Of a stretch of 64,000 bases of DNA, positions 21,365-31,998 are shown one piece after another. The DNA is from Leguminivora glycinivorella (Eukaryota; Arthropoda; Insecta; Lepidoptera; Tortricidae): the NCBI RefSeq assembly GCF_023078275.1, contig NC_062971.1:6138001-6202000 (forward strand), read 5' to 3'. The notes under the pieces were generated by a model. That model saw nothing but the letters and a program-made list of their open reading frames with translations, did no database searches and was not told the DNA's origin. Position 1 is the stretch's first letter; every line of letters begins with the position of its first letter. The translations under genes were made by a program, and so were the position numbers.

Positions 21365-23165
21365 AAACAAATCCAAGGCTTTGTGGAATGTAGTAAACAA
21401 AGAACGGGGTAAGTATAATAGCTCGACACTTGACGTTACCGACGTGATATTGAATAAGGATGGAAAAAAATTTTCGACAAAGAAAGACGCGGTGAATGCC
21501 CTTAACATAGGGTTCCTAGGTGCTGCAGCGGCGTGCGGCGCGCCCCGCGCTGACGTCGCGCGCGCCCTGGGCAAGCTCCGCGCTGCGCGCCCGGCCGCGG
21601 ACCGTTCTCTGTTACTAACTGCGTTTACCTATGACGAGGTGCTTCAAATAATAACGTCACGGATTCCGCCTAAACCATCCAAGGATGTGTATGGCGTCAA
21701 CATGTTGCTATTGAGAATGGCCCCAGGGTCTCTTGCGGTGTGCTTGATGAAGCTATTTAACATGTGCATTTACGAAGGTCAGTATCCCTCTCCGCTTAAA
21801 ATCAGCAAGGTCGCGCCACTTTTTAAAGGTAAAGGGAAAAGGGCGGACATGGACTCCTATAGACCCGTCTCAATAATCCCAGCAATAGCGAAGGTTCTGG
21901 AGAGGGGTCTCAGCAGTCGCCTCTCGACCTTTTTAGCCGTTACAGGTGCCCTGTCAGATAAGCAGTTCGCATATAGAGAGGGCCAGTCAACGACATCTTT
22001 GACTCGTGAGCTGTTAAAACGTGTCATGGACGCGAAGGAGAGAAAGCAGCAGGTCGCGGTCTTGTGCTGCGACCTCTCGAAGGCTTTTGATGTCGCAGAT
22101 CATGGCGTGATTACTGAGAAACTGCGCTATTATGGGATAAATGGCTCGCCGCTATCACTGTTCGAGAGTATGCTGCGCGACAGAAGTCAGATAGTCGTAG
22201 GTGATGGAGGCAGAGTGAAGTCGGACCCTCTTGAAGCTTCGATGGGCGTAGCACAGGGCTCGTCGGTCTCCAACCTGCTGTTTTCTCTCCTCTTGAATGA
22301 TCTGCCTGAGTCCATAGATACGGCCGAGGTGCTGATGTATGCTGACGACGTCGCCGCAATTGTCACGGCGCCGACAGTTGAAAGCATCGAGCAAAAACTG
22401 AACCAGACTACAGCACAGCTGGCTGAGTGGTTTGATGTGAACGGGCTATCTTTGAACCTTAAGAAAACTCATTACCTTGTCTTCAATCTTGCTGGTCGTA
22501 CCACAAGACCGCTCACTGTCAAGGTAGGTAATGAGGTACTTGAACAGACCACCAGTACAAACTTTTTAGGGTTCGAGATGGACACATGCCTGGCTTGGAA
22601 TCAGCACGTGGATAAGCTGTGTGGAAAACTGGGGAGCGCGTGCTATGCACTGGGCCGCGTCGCGAGGACGGTGTCTGCAGAGGCAACGCGCACCTGCTAC
22701 TTCGCCACGGTGCACTCACTGCTGCAGTATGGGGCCGAGCTCTGGGGTCGTTGTGCGGACTGGGAGCGGGCGTTCCGCCTACAGAAGCGCGCAGTGAGAA
22801 TAATTGCTGGAGTGCCCCATGATACCCACGCGAAGCCGCTTTTTATCAAGCTAGGTATATTGACACTGCCAGCAATAGTCATTCTGCGCGTGGCTTTATA
22901 CATGAGAGCAAACCTGGCGTCATTCAAAACATTTGGAATGTTAAACTCATATGAAACGAGAAACGCTGATAAGATTATAGGTGTAGGCCGAAAGTTGACC
23001 AAGTCGTCTAAACTCACTCATGTCATGGGTCCCACCGTCTACAATAAGTTGCCTAAAAATATTATCGATGCTCCAAGCTTGAGCAGTTTTAAATTCCGCC
23101 TAAAGCAATGGCTTATTGAGCAATCATTTTATAGCTATAACGAGTTTATAGCGTATAAGGCATAA
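21362..23165 (+). pseudogene. CR1/Jockey-group LINE: reverse transcriptase and C-terminal domain
   Basis: About 600 codons, the direct continuation of the endonuclease frame with a shift. An ATG at 21327 is not a real start. Reverse transcriptase motifs are intact: YRPVSIIPAIAKVLE, motif A CDLSKAFD at about 22068-22091, motif B GVAQGSSVSNLLF, and motif C YADD at 22338-22349. The thumb and C-terminal tail follow (GFEMDTCLAWNQHVDKL, then KLPKNIIDAPSLSSFKFRLK). The stop is at 23163-23165. The catalytic aspartates are present, so only the frameshifts, and the apparently missing 5' end, argue against activity. It is far more complete than any other LINE in the window. Confidence 0.88.
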
Positions 23166-23331
23166 CACATGTAAAAATACCTCTAACATTGTAATTTGGA
23201 ATGAACGACTTAAAGCAATTGTTTGTAATAATTATTCATATATTATATTGTAGTTAATTACTACGAATTATTTATTGTTGACGTGTAAATTGGTTTTATA
23301 AATAAAATATTATGATTATGATTATTAATTA
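23166..23331 (+). mobile_element. 3' UTR and ATTATG tail of the long LINE
   Basis: A short AT-rich 3' UTR with AATAAAATATT, then TTATGATTATGATTATTA. Ending in a 6-bp tandem instead of poly(A) is typical of CR1-type elements. Confidence 0.75.
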
Positions 23332-23629
23332 TAGCAGTCAATGCAATACAAAATATCTCCCGCGTTCGCTATATTTTTCATACTTATTTTGTCTAACTAT
23401 ATTTTGTCCAAGAAAATCTCGCAGACCTTTAGATACCAGTTATAAAAGCGCATTCAGAACTAATTGCAGACTGTCTCCAGGATTAACCAGTTAGAAGTCT
23501 GACTGTGCAAATTGTTGCAAATGGTTACGATGAAACGAGCGAATTTCACCTCCAGGGATTTTGAGAAACGCTGGCAAAGCCACATTGTAATTGTGACTTG
23601 TGGATAACAATATGATAGTTGCAAGTTAT
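23332..23629. other. Unassigned sequence
   Basis: Nothing recognised. Confidence 0.4.
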
Positions 23630-23894
23630 AATAGGCTACTTGCATCCTAGTAAAAACTTTTTTTAAAGAACTGTCAAAACGAATTTGAACTACTGGCTAA
23701 TATGGAATTTATATGAAATCGAATTGAATGACTTCATGGTCAACTCAGTTACTATATATATTTCTACTTGACTTATTAAATAGAAATTGGATTTAAAAAT
23801 AATTTCTGTCCATGTTTTTTTTATAATTATCTGATGCTTTATTTCGTGCATGGTATAAATTTTTTTTATTTAACTACAGTCTAGTTCCCTATTG
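23630..23894. mobile_element. MITE family K, decayed copy
   Basis: A diverged relative of 10090-10346: AATAGGCTACTTGCATCCTA on the left, AGTCTAGTTCCCTATTG on the right, with CTTTATTTCGTGCATGGTAT inside. Confidence 0.65.
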
Positions 23895-24058
23895 TTATTG
23901 ATATGGTTTTATATGTGTATAATTCACTATTATGAATAATGTGATATTTTTATAATAGGATATTTGTTGTCCGAGTGGGGAAATTCATATTAGACATAGA
24001 CAACTACATAGGAAGAACAAACCTAGTATTACTTTGATTTCTTCGACAAAACGTTTCT

Positions 24059-24188
24059 AACGCCGTGGCTTGCGTGGGCTACGGTCGCGCGATGGTCGCG
24101 CGACGGCGATGCGACGCATACGAAATCAAACCTTATTGATATGGAAGTATGAGACGCGACGGCGACGCCCACGCAAGCCACGGCGTTA
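24059..24188. mobile_element. GC-rich foldback element N, copy 1
   Basis: Inverted ends AACGCCGTGGCTTGCGTGGGC / GCCCACGCAAGCCACGGCGTT enclose CGGTCGCGCGATGGTCGCGCG, CGACGGCGATGCGACGC and ACGAAATCAAACCTTAT. Copy 2 at 49995-50138 is very similar. Its strong GC content stands out from the AT-rich surroundings. Non-coding despite open frames on both strands. Confidence 0.85.
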
Positions 24189-24384
24189 ATAGTTTTAATC
24201 AACATTCATCTAACTTCACAATTTGCTTACTCTCATATCGTTATTGTAGCTAGTATTCCGTATTTTTTTTTATTGCTTTATTATGACATATTTACTTTTT
24301 AATTTGATGATTATTATTGTTTGTATCAATTATTTATTATTTATGTTATTTTTATGTTTTTTAAGTTAAAATAACATGACGATC

Positions 24385-24560
24385 TTTTTGAATGATTCAC
24401 GTGAATTGGAGACTATTTTTAATTTTTGAAAACGCTGAAAGTGAACGCAGCCGACGCGCGCGAAGGAGGGTAACATCCACCCGCCTAATTTTTCATCAAT
24501 GCATGAAATAAATATCGGGAGCTCGACAAAAATCAAAAAGGTATCACGGTCTATTCTATA
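24385..24560. mobile_element. Foldback X relative, one arm only
   Basis: It shares TTGAATGATTCACG and the arm ATATCGGGAGCTCGACAAAA followed by TCAAAAAGGT with the intact palindrome at 55671-55830. The mirror arm is lost or replaced. Confidence 0.65.
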
Positions 24561-25004
24561 AGGCACGAATCATTCTATAAGGCACGACAGAGAGTAAGCG
24601 ATTGTGAATTGTGACATTGGCTAAGTACCCTGACCTATGTTACGTCCAGATAATAGAATATCATGTTATAATTTGTTACACTGTGATTGGGTTATAATCT
24701 CGAAACTGTTTGATAAGCAAGTAATTATAACGAAGTAATACTTTTAACGACATTTATGTTTCATGGTTTATAAAGCTACAGCTATAACATAATTTAATAG
24801 TATTTTATACAATCGTGATATTATACAAAGCTTTTCAGTCAGCAAGCTTCGTGGCCTAATAGTACGGTACGAGAGTTCATCATCTTCATCATCAATGGAC
24901 GGAAATATCATCATTCAAGTTAAAATTAATGTTAGTAGCGTCGTTCACCGTTGTATCAACATCGATTTACCTAGCAACCAATTGTTTGTAATAATGGTCT
25001 CTGA
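24561..25004. other. Unassigned sequence
   Basis: It contains a short direct repeat TTCTATAAGGCACGA (about 24551 and 24573). No gene seen. Confidence 0.4.
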
Positions 25005-25101
25005 CCCTTTAGCACAACTTGCCTTGTCGCGCGCGAGTCCATACATCTAGCGCGACTTCAAGTAAGGACTCGCGCGCGACAAGGCAAGTTGTGCTAGAGG
25101 G
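25005..25101. mobile_element. Foldback element O
   Basis: The arms 25011-25040 and 25066-25095 are exact reverse complements for 30 bp (AGCACAACTTGCCTTGTCGC onward). They extend to about 36 bp with one mismatch. The spacer carries ACATCTAGCGCGACTT. A scrap of the same end (TTTAGCACAACATACCTACA) is at about 27550-27577. Confidence 0.8.
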
Positions 25102-25432
25102 GCTGATTGGCCGATAACGCGACAGATGAAAAAATTGTGTTTCAGATGCAGAAAAATTTGCCAGGTATCGCATACTAGTATAGAAATTGTATGAAGTTCT
25201 ATTTTTGAAATTATTACAGTTAACTATAGTCAACTATAATGAGATATGTATTATAGTTGATTCGGAACTCCCATAGAGTATCCAACACTGAAAAGTTAGC
25301 ACTTATAGTTTAGTCTGTGGTGTCCTAATTGACAGATTACAGTCGACGGGTAGAAAAACATATTTATTGACATATATCTAATTAGTCTTATACGACGTCT
25401 TTAACCAGCGATTCGACTCACATTTATAAACT

Positions 25433-25942
25433 AACTAGCTTTTGCCCCAAGCTTCGCTCGCGTTAGAAAGAAACAAAAAGTAGCCTATGTCACTCTCCAT
25501 CTCTTCAACTATCTCCACCACAGAACTTAATTTAGATAGAAGAAACAAATTCATATATTTGTATAGGGGCCGAGCGTGTCAAATTTTGTACTGAAGTTGA
25601 TTCTTGCCTGTAATTTTAAATATGTCTCAGGCTCTTGATTGTTCATAATTTTTGTGTTGTTGCAATTGAATATCACGTAACGAGGCATTTTTTATGTTTT
25701 GGTTGACTTCAACTTACAAAAATTGACGCCCGAAAGCTGCAAGCTGCGAGTAAAGACGGACAACTCAGCGGATTTCACTGAGTTCATTTGACACGCTAAG
25801 TAGATACGTTTGCTTGATCTATGGTATATATGACATCTGTGATCTCCACCTAAAAAATCACGTCAATTCGTCGCTCCGTTTTACCGTGAAAGACGGAAAA
25901 ACAAACAGACACACACACTTTCCCATTTAAAATATTAGTAAG
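25433..25942 (+). repeat. Repeat family A, split by a hAT-like MITE
   Basis: The left part ends at ATCTCCAC (25511-25518). The right part resumes at 25842 with the duplicated ATCTCCAC and continues to AATATTAGTAAGG. Removing 25519-25849 gives the normal family A sequence. Confidence 0.85.
25519..25841. mobile_element. hAT-like MITE family M, copy 1 (323 bp)
   Basis: A perfect 8-bp target duplication ATCTCCAC (25511-25518 and 25842-25849) is verified by the interrupted family A repeat. The ends CACAGAACTT / GACATCTGTG form short inverted repeats. A full inverted copy at 43720-44042 has its own duplication, ATATTAGT. No ORF with a transposase motif; mobilisation in trans by a hAT transposase is inferred. 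Confidence 0.9.
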
Positions 25943-25979
25943 GATATTTTTCAGAGCACATCGGTACACTTTAGAACGA

Positions 25980-26521
25980 ATACTTACCATGACCACAGAA
26001 TATATAATAGTACAAGTACAGAAGGCCCACTGCTTTGATGTTCACGAAATGCCGCCTTTTTAAATACCTACAAAATTCTAACAAAGAAACGAGCCGCACG
26101 TGCGCGGCGTCCGGTGATAGGGTTACCAATGGATTCAAACGAATTAATACTCACATAAAATGTTATACTATTATATTCAAGTCTTGGGTACTTTCTAGGT
26201 ATATATACTATATTTATATATTTTTGTTAAAGTTCCAACATCACAAGCCTTATTAAACTTTTCCGTGGGACTTAATCAGTAGTAGATCTGTGTAAGAATG
26301 TCTTATGGTGTTTATTTTATTCAATATGTCTATTTAACTAAGTATTATTAGCCATTCCACACGCGCAGATTGCTTAAAAATACATCGCGACGTAAAGTAA
26401 CAATAGAAAGAGCGAACGTGCATTCCGTGAGAATGCGCGCCACCCCTGAGTAGGCCGCGAATTCGCGGCCGCCCGGATGTACTTGTAGCGTGGCGATAGA
26501 CTCGCGGAGTGAGCCGCCCCT
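25980..26521 (-). mobile_element. Element AA, minus-oriented copy
   Basis: The right end CTCGCGGAGTGAGCCGCCCCTG (26500-26521) is the complement of the terminus CAGGGGCGGTTCACTCCGCG at 56954. Further shared blocks are GCCGCGAATTCGCGGCC and, at the far end, AGAATATATAATAGTACAAG. It is a non-coding, GC-rich transposon-like sequence; the CAGGGG start is common in hAT elements. The boundaries are only approximate. Confidence 0.65.
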
Positions 26522-26810
26522 GCCATGACGAATACTTAATGACGACTCAGTAGTTAGGTACTCTCCGGCAGCGGCGGCGCGATCGGTACTTATGTACTGC
26601 GTTCGAATTCGAAAGCACGTGGTTGAACAAAATTTTTATAAATATTACTCGACATCGTCCAAAGTAAGATGTTGTTATGTAATACTGTTAACTATAAGTA
26701 TTAGTATAATAATAATACCATATTATATCAGTCAGAAAACACAAAAGATATCAATATGCATATTATTCTTATCCATTTTTATCCAAATCCGCTTGCATGT
26801 GTTGCGTACG

Positions 26811-27131
26811 TGGGCGTTTTCCAAATTAAATCCCGAAAATCGAATTTCACCTGATCTGGACGTGTTTGGGCTCATTCTTCTCGGAATCACGAGCTGATTC
26901 GATCCCGACGATAAAAAAATGTGTCCCAAATTTTCCATATAAAATTCGAGTTTCCAATACGACACGCTCGTAATAAGTTCATACTAAAATCGTGACGTAA
27001 AAGGAAAAAAATATTAGGACACATTTTTTTATCGTCGGGATCGAATCAGCTCGTGATTCTGAGTAGAATGAGCCCAGACACGTCCAGATCTGGTGAAATT
27101 CGATTTTCGGGATTTAATTTGGAAAACGCCC
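26811..27131. mobile_element. Foldback element Q with 116-bp arms
   Basis: The arms 26811-26926 and 27016-27131 mirror each other with few differences (TGGGCGTTTTCCAAATTAAA ... GGAAAACGCCCA). Both contain CGAATTTCACCTGATCTGG or its near-match and ATCGTCGGGATCGAATCAGC or its complement. It is a long snap-back structure with an 89-bp spacer. An imperfect relative may lie at 39770-40095. Confidence 0.85.
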
Positions 27132-27132
27132 A

Positions 27133-27837
27133 CTGTACACGACGCGCTTGTGTGCACCCCGCGCGGCGTACGTTTGTTAGAACTTAGAAGTGTTACTACT
27201 ATGCCATGACTTTACACTGACGTAGCTTCACGCTTGTATGACGTTTGTAGCAGTCACTTAAACAACTAAAGATAGATCAATGTACAGTTAACAAGACTAT
27301 TGTATCAACTTCTCACTTCTGCATACTGATTTCAACAAAATGGTACCTGTCTCCGCAGATGACTGACCGACGGTACATTGAGCTGTAAAACCACAGAAGA
27401 TATACAGTATGTTTATATTTAGTGGTTTTTTTTAAGGAGCATTATCTAATAACATTGTTATTTAACTTAACCACGACTGTAATTTAATTGATAAAATAGA
27501 AATCATGCTTTATATACTCTTTAACAAAAATAATGTAAGCCTTACGTCCTTTAGCACAACATACCTACATCTAGCCAAAATTATGAATCTAAATTTCAAT
27601 GCTGAATAAAAAGAAGTTTAAGTCAATTATCTGTGAAAAAGTACTGATGTAAAACTCTCCAGGAACATGCCCTTGCATATAGATTTACGCGTTTTCCAAA
27701 CTTCGTCCAGCATTCGCAAATTCTCGACTATCAGTAACAAAAAGATTCGCCTGCCTAAGAAAAATGTTGAAGCATACAGCCTTATTCCTTCAGCGGTATT
27801 TTCGAAGTTCACCGCAACCTGAGAGAGAGCCTGAACC
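27133..27837. other. Unassigned sequence
   Basis: It begins with a GC-rich scrap (CACCCCGCGCGGCGTACG) that resembles element AA internal sequence. The rest is AT-rich, with an element O scrap near 27550. No gene. Confidence 0.45.
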
Positions 27838-27988
27838 TGAGAGGCTGGCAACCTGTCACTGCAATGTCACAGTTTCATTTTCTTTTTCAACCCCTTACTT
27901 GCCGAGAGTAGCACTGAAGCTTTCGTAGTTTCATGTGCTCTGCCTACCCCTTTATGGGATACAGGCGTGATTGTATGTATGTTGTATG
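27838..27988 (+). mobile_element. Retroposon family D, plus orientation
   Basis: CAACCTGTCACTGCAATGTC, then CTCTGCCTACCCCTTTATGG and a GTATGTATGT tail. The same 3' end is inverted at 28397-28625, 400 bp away. Confidence 0.75.
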
Positions 27989-28389
27989 TATGTACAAGTT
28001 ATGCCGAGGTAAAGCGATAAAGAATATTGTGTTCTTGAACAAATTTTCGACGCAGGCACATCGGTATTTCAAACATGACTTGAACGAAAAGTTTACAAGT
28101 TTAACAGGTGCAATTTTGTACAATTTCCCCCTAATACGCAACTTAGGTTAGGCAGTTTTCTTAAGTTGTCTGAACTCTGGACAGGTTATTATTTAGTATT
28201 AATTTATTAGTCTGTTCTCGACGTAAATAAATGTAACTACATAATATATTGCGTTTTTGTTAGACTGTACACCCAGCCAATGTCAATGAATAAATTTTAT
28301 GTAATACAGTAATATGATAAATAAATTGGCAATACGAGTAAAATTTTAAAACATGATAAATACAATTTTATTATTATATATTTTCGCCT
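27989..28389. other. Unassigned sequence between two family D copies
   Basis: No supported gene. The open frames on both strands at 27.94-28.15 kb overlap family D and carry no motif. Confidence 0.4.
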
Positions 28390-28396
28390 TGCATAT

Positions 28397-28625
28397 ACAT
28401 ACATATAATCACGCCTGTACCTATCCCATAAAGGGGTAGGCAGAGCACATGAATGTTTCAGTGCCACTTTTGGCAAAAAGGTGTTGAAAGAAATCCAAAT
28501 TGTGACATTGCAGTGACAGGTTGCCAGCCTCTCGCCTACGCCACAATTTAACCCAAATCCCACAATCTACGACACCCAGGGGAAGAAAAGGGGTGGTGAA
28601 ATTCTTAACCCGTCACCACATGGGG
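28397..28625 (-). mobile_element. Retroposon family D, minus orientation
   Basis: The tail complement (ACATACATA) is at the left, followed by CATAAAGGGGTAGGCAGAGC and AACCCGTCACC at the right. A possible 7-bp target duplication TGCATAT lies at 28390-28396 and 28626-28632. Confidence 0.75.
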
Positions 28626-28632
28626 TGCATAT

Positions 28633-29332
28633 GGGTAAATAAATCCAATAAATACATGCTGTGTTATTAACAGCCTCAAAGTAACCAGCGAAATTTAATT
28701 TACAAGTTGGTTTAATCTAGGTCACTGCAGTTTGATCTCGGTACTTAGGTTATTTTTTTTTACGAGTTGGAAAACAAGTAAATCACCACCAACATGAAAA
28801 CAAACGATGTCCTTGGAATAGATGTTTGTAACCGCAAGTGCACTTATTTCCTTGTTCTAGTCACACTTTTGATAACATCAGTACTAAAATATAATATATT
28901 AATGAAATAAACATAATATTATAGGGACATTCTAACTCAAGTTGATTTTTCAAGCGAAACATTAAAAACTACTGACGTACCTCACAGATGGAAAGTAATG
29001 AAACCTAAACAACTGAAAATGCTGTTCACGATAATCACCATAACGATGACCTGTGCTCTGATTCGTAAAGTAGGTACCTACGTAATACTAAGTATTATAG
29101 ATTACTTACTTAAATACAATACTTACTACATGGCTGAAATGATAATTCAAAATGAGTTTTGGCCTCCAACCTCCAACAAAAGAGCACGTCACTTTGCTCG
29201 GTCTTGAGCGGTCTATCTCTAATCTTTCTGGGTAACTAGCAGGACGGCGCGGCGTCCATTTGGTCGACCCAAGTAGGCCCTTGTCACTGCCCGATCTTTA
29301 CCCATCCTTTCAAGGCTAGAGTTGTCAAACCT
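28633..29332. other. Unassigned sequence
   Basis: No gene found. A short fragment near 29175-29260 (GTCTATCTCTAATCTTTCTG, GGTAACTAGC) hints at a worn MITE C copy, not certain. Confidence 0.4.
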
Positions 29333-29451
29333 GGGGGCCGATTTTTGAGTCTCACGGCGTCCGAGTTCAGAAAATTGTCACTGAAAATAATAGGCAATTC
29401 ACCGTTTTCAACCGGTATTTTAGTGAAAGTGAGACTCAAAAATGGACCCCC
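29333..29451. mobile_element. Small foldback element Y
   Basis: The inverted ends GGGGGCCGATTTTTGAGTCT / AGACTCAAAAATGGACCCCC enclose about 73 bp (ACCGTTTTCAACCGGTATTT inside). Non-coding. Confidence 0.78.
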
Positions 29452-30001
29452 TGCACGTAATTATAATGACACGATCTAAGCTATCAAATTCGATCTACAG
29501 ATATTACGTGAAGTAGTAAGTAGTACAAAATTAGAAATGTGTTTCCCCGCGCATGTATTAACACAAAGCCAGTGTGTTTTAATATTCAAGTATTTATTTG
29601 GCTTCAAAAATGTTTGCACAGTGGAGTAAAATCTAAATTTAGCCTTTTTATTTTGACGCGTCTCAATAACCGGTTGCGGAAAGGTTATGTGTTGTACCGA
29701 CATTATTTTTGTAGCACTGTCTTCACGAAGTGATTCGCTTTGGTACGACAAAATTGTATCTTCATACGGGTTTTGCCACCACTTCTTATGTGGCGGACAG
29801 CCACGGTCGCCTGATTTAACCTATTGCGTCAGTTCGTCCTTCTCGCGCTATCTGTAAGTGCGATAAGGACACACCGACGTGATATGCTACGTATAAAACA
29901 CCAGTGTGCTAGGCTCGCAGGTCAAATCAAAACGTACAACATTAGAACGATATCCGATACCTAGTATAAGATATCGTTCGGTCATCGTGCGTTTCTAAGA
30001 C
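29452..30001. other. Unassigned sequence
   Basis: A small hairpin AACGATATC / GATATCGTT sits near 29948-29984. Otherwise nothing placed. Confidence 0.4.
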
Positions 30002-30475
30002 GATACGGTAGGGGTCAATTCTCGGTTTTTGAAGATAGAGCAATGATTTTTTCAACACAGATTGTTATTATTTTTATCTGTGTCGGACTGTTTTGATTTT
30101 TTTGATATTCTGCTTTTTAAAGACTCTAGAGCCAATCAAAAATTTCCAAAAACGGCCTTTTTCATTGTGGCGCAAAAAAGGTGTGATACTCAAGATTGGT
30201 AACAATTTACCAAGAAAGCTAAACGGTCCGATATAGATTATTTCATTGTTATTCAGATTCTCAAATTTCGTTCCGATTGATTAAGTTTTGAAGGAGGAAA
30301 GAGTCGAGAGCGGAACCTCGATTTTAAAGATTTTTTTGAAATATCTTTTGACTGAGTTGTTCTTAATGGACAATTTTTTTTCGATAAATCTAGTTAATAA
30401 CACTTGTATATTTACCTAAAATTCCCAAGTTGAATGGGGGACTCCTTTCCATTTTAGCATCTTCGCTACCGTATC
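30002..30475. mobile_element. Possible non-autonomous element with GATACGGTAG ends
   Basis: The 474-bp interval is bounded by GATACGGTAG (30002-30011) and its complement CTACCGTATC (30466-30475). The interior is AT-rich, without an ORF. No second copy is present here and no target duplication is clear, so the call rests on the short inverted ends. Confidence 0.45.
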
Positions 30476-30794
30476 CTCTTAATAGAGCTAGAGAAAGGAT
30501 GTGCTAATGATATCAGTGTAAGATTGAATTGGTCTGTATGAGTGGTAACGCAGAATTACGTATTTTCTTAAAATATAATTTTATTTTAAAGCTGAAGTCA
30601 AAATAAAAATTTACTTGGTAATAAAAATAACGCAATATGTTAATAATACATTTGTTCGTTATTTAATTTATTCAATTTGTTATTTTAAGATTGAAAATGT
30701 TGGGCTTCATATTTAAAATATTGTTTGGGTGATTTTTCTCAATAAGCTGTTACGCAGAGTAGGTACATACAATAATATAATACATACATCTCTA

Positions 30795-30876
30795 TGTTTG
30801 GACCCAAAGGTCAATAGAGAATGCCTTTTGGTTGTAAGTCTGCCCTTTGTACATTTTTTTACGCAATAAAGTTCAT
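30795..30876 (+). mobile_element. CR1-like LINE 3' end
   Basis: AGAGAATGCCTTTTGGTTGT, then TCTGCCCTTTGTACATTTTT and GCAATAAAGTTCATGG. It matches the ends at 3631-3742 and 45843-45945. Confidence 0.65.
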
Positions 30877-31074
30877 GGATGTCAATGTCACTGTCATGGC
30901 TGCAGTAGACGTAACAATATATGTATTGTGACTTTATGTGTAAACAATAGATAAAATGCCTAGTCATATGTTATGATTCATCATAACTACAGTGTACGCG
31001 GACCTTGCATACTGTTTTCTTGATTACGGACTTTATTTATAGCACAACGGGAAAGCCTAAGTTTTTTGAACATA

Positions 31075-31300
31075 CACCGTGTTTTTATTGAATTCCGTTA
31101 ACTTTAAAGGAAGTTTCTTTAAGTCACATACAACTAATTTCTCTAAGAAACCAGAGTCTGAACTCTGACGGTTATCGAATTATTAATAAAATAAATTTAA
31201 TTACTGAACACGAGTATGTCATCCTGTACCATTTCCTAATGTTATTTGTTTTGACATGTGCCGTCAGCCATATGACAATTTAATGTTATTATTAATAACA
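31075..31300 (-). mobile_element. TA-inserting MITE family T, truncated
   Basis: It begins after TA with CACCGTGTTTTTATTGAATT and CCGTTAACTTTAAAGGAAG. It carries GTTTTGACATGTGCCGTCA, all collinear with the complement of 57387-57729. The opposite terminus is missing. Confidence 0.75.
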
Positions 31301-31540
31301 TGGATATAATTCGATATTAGGCATGAAAATGAGAACGAGAAGCGAAGCATAAAAACGCTTCATCCACCTTTAACCTAACTTAAATTGCTACGAAAAACAT
31401 ACACATTAAAAGACAAACGTTTCACAAACCATGCCAGTAACATATGAACAGTTTTCACTCTAGTCTACGGCAATAAGGCAAAATATGCTTAAATATTTTT
31501 GACAGCGGCCGTGCAATATCGCTAGTTGTATGCTCAGTAG

Positions 31541-31673
31541 GCCTAGCACATGATGGCCGCGGGAGTATGTCGCCGCGAGATAGATGCCACGTCTTCTTCT
31601 AACTGTATTAATGACATAAGGACGGGTAGTCTATCTCGCGGCGACATACTCCCGCGGCCATCATGTGCTAGGC
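31541..31673. repeat. Perfect 43-bp inverted repeat P
   Basis: The arms 31541-31583 and 31631-31673 are exact reverse complements (start GCCTAGCACATGATGGCCGC), with a 47-bp spacer. They are GC-rich compared with the flanks. It is either a very young foldback element or a structured upstream element of the candidate first exon that follows. No other copy is in the window. Confidence 0.85.
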
Positions 31674-31739
31674 GGCAGCCAGTCTCCTTCGCGCTACCGG
31701 CAGGGGCGTACGCGTCGTTTGCCGTTTTGCGCGGGAAAC

Positions 31740-31990
31740 AAAACACGATAACCAAAGTCGCGAAAAGGTGAAACTAGAAAATAAGTCAAGTGTGTTTTAG
31801 AAAAAAGAGTGATCTCAAAAAGTGAATAAAGTGATTGTGCTAGTGACGTTAAAATAGTGAAAAATCGCGCCGAGTTTGGTTTGTTGATTAATTAGAATAT
31901 AAGTTTAATTGGTTGTTTAACAAAATATGATACGAATGCGATGGCCGTGTTTACGGATTATTTGTGGGAACAGCTGTGCTAACATGGCTG
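31740..31990 (+). promoter_or_regulatory. Candidate 5' UTR / first exon of a host transcript
   Basis: The sequence after the palindrome has the look of an insect 5' leader (AAGTGAATAAAGTGATTGTG, AAAATAGTGAAAAATCG). It leads to an ATG at 31927. The frame from it has 22 codons (MIRMRWPCLRIICGNSCANM and on) up to GGTGCGTG at 31990-31996, which could be a splice donor; reading through gives a stop at 31996-31998. No downstream exon was recognised. This is inference from composition and a moderate donor only. Confidence 0.25.
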
Positions 31991-31998
31991 GTGCGTGA

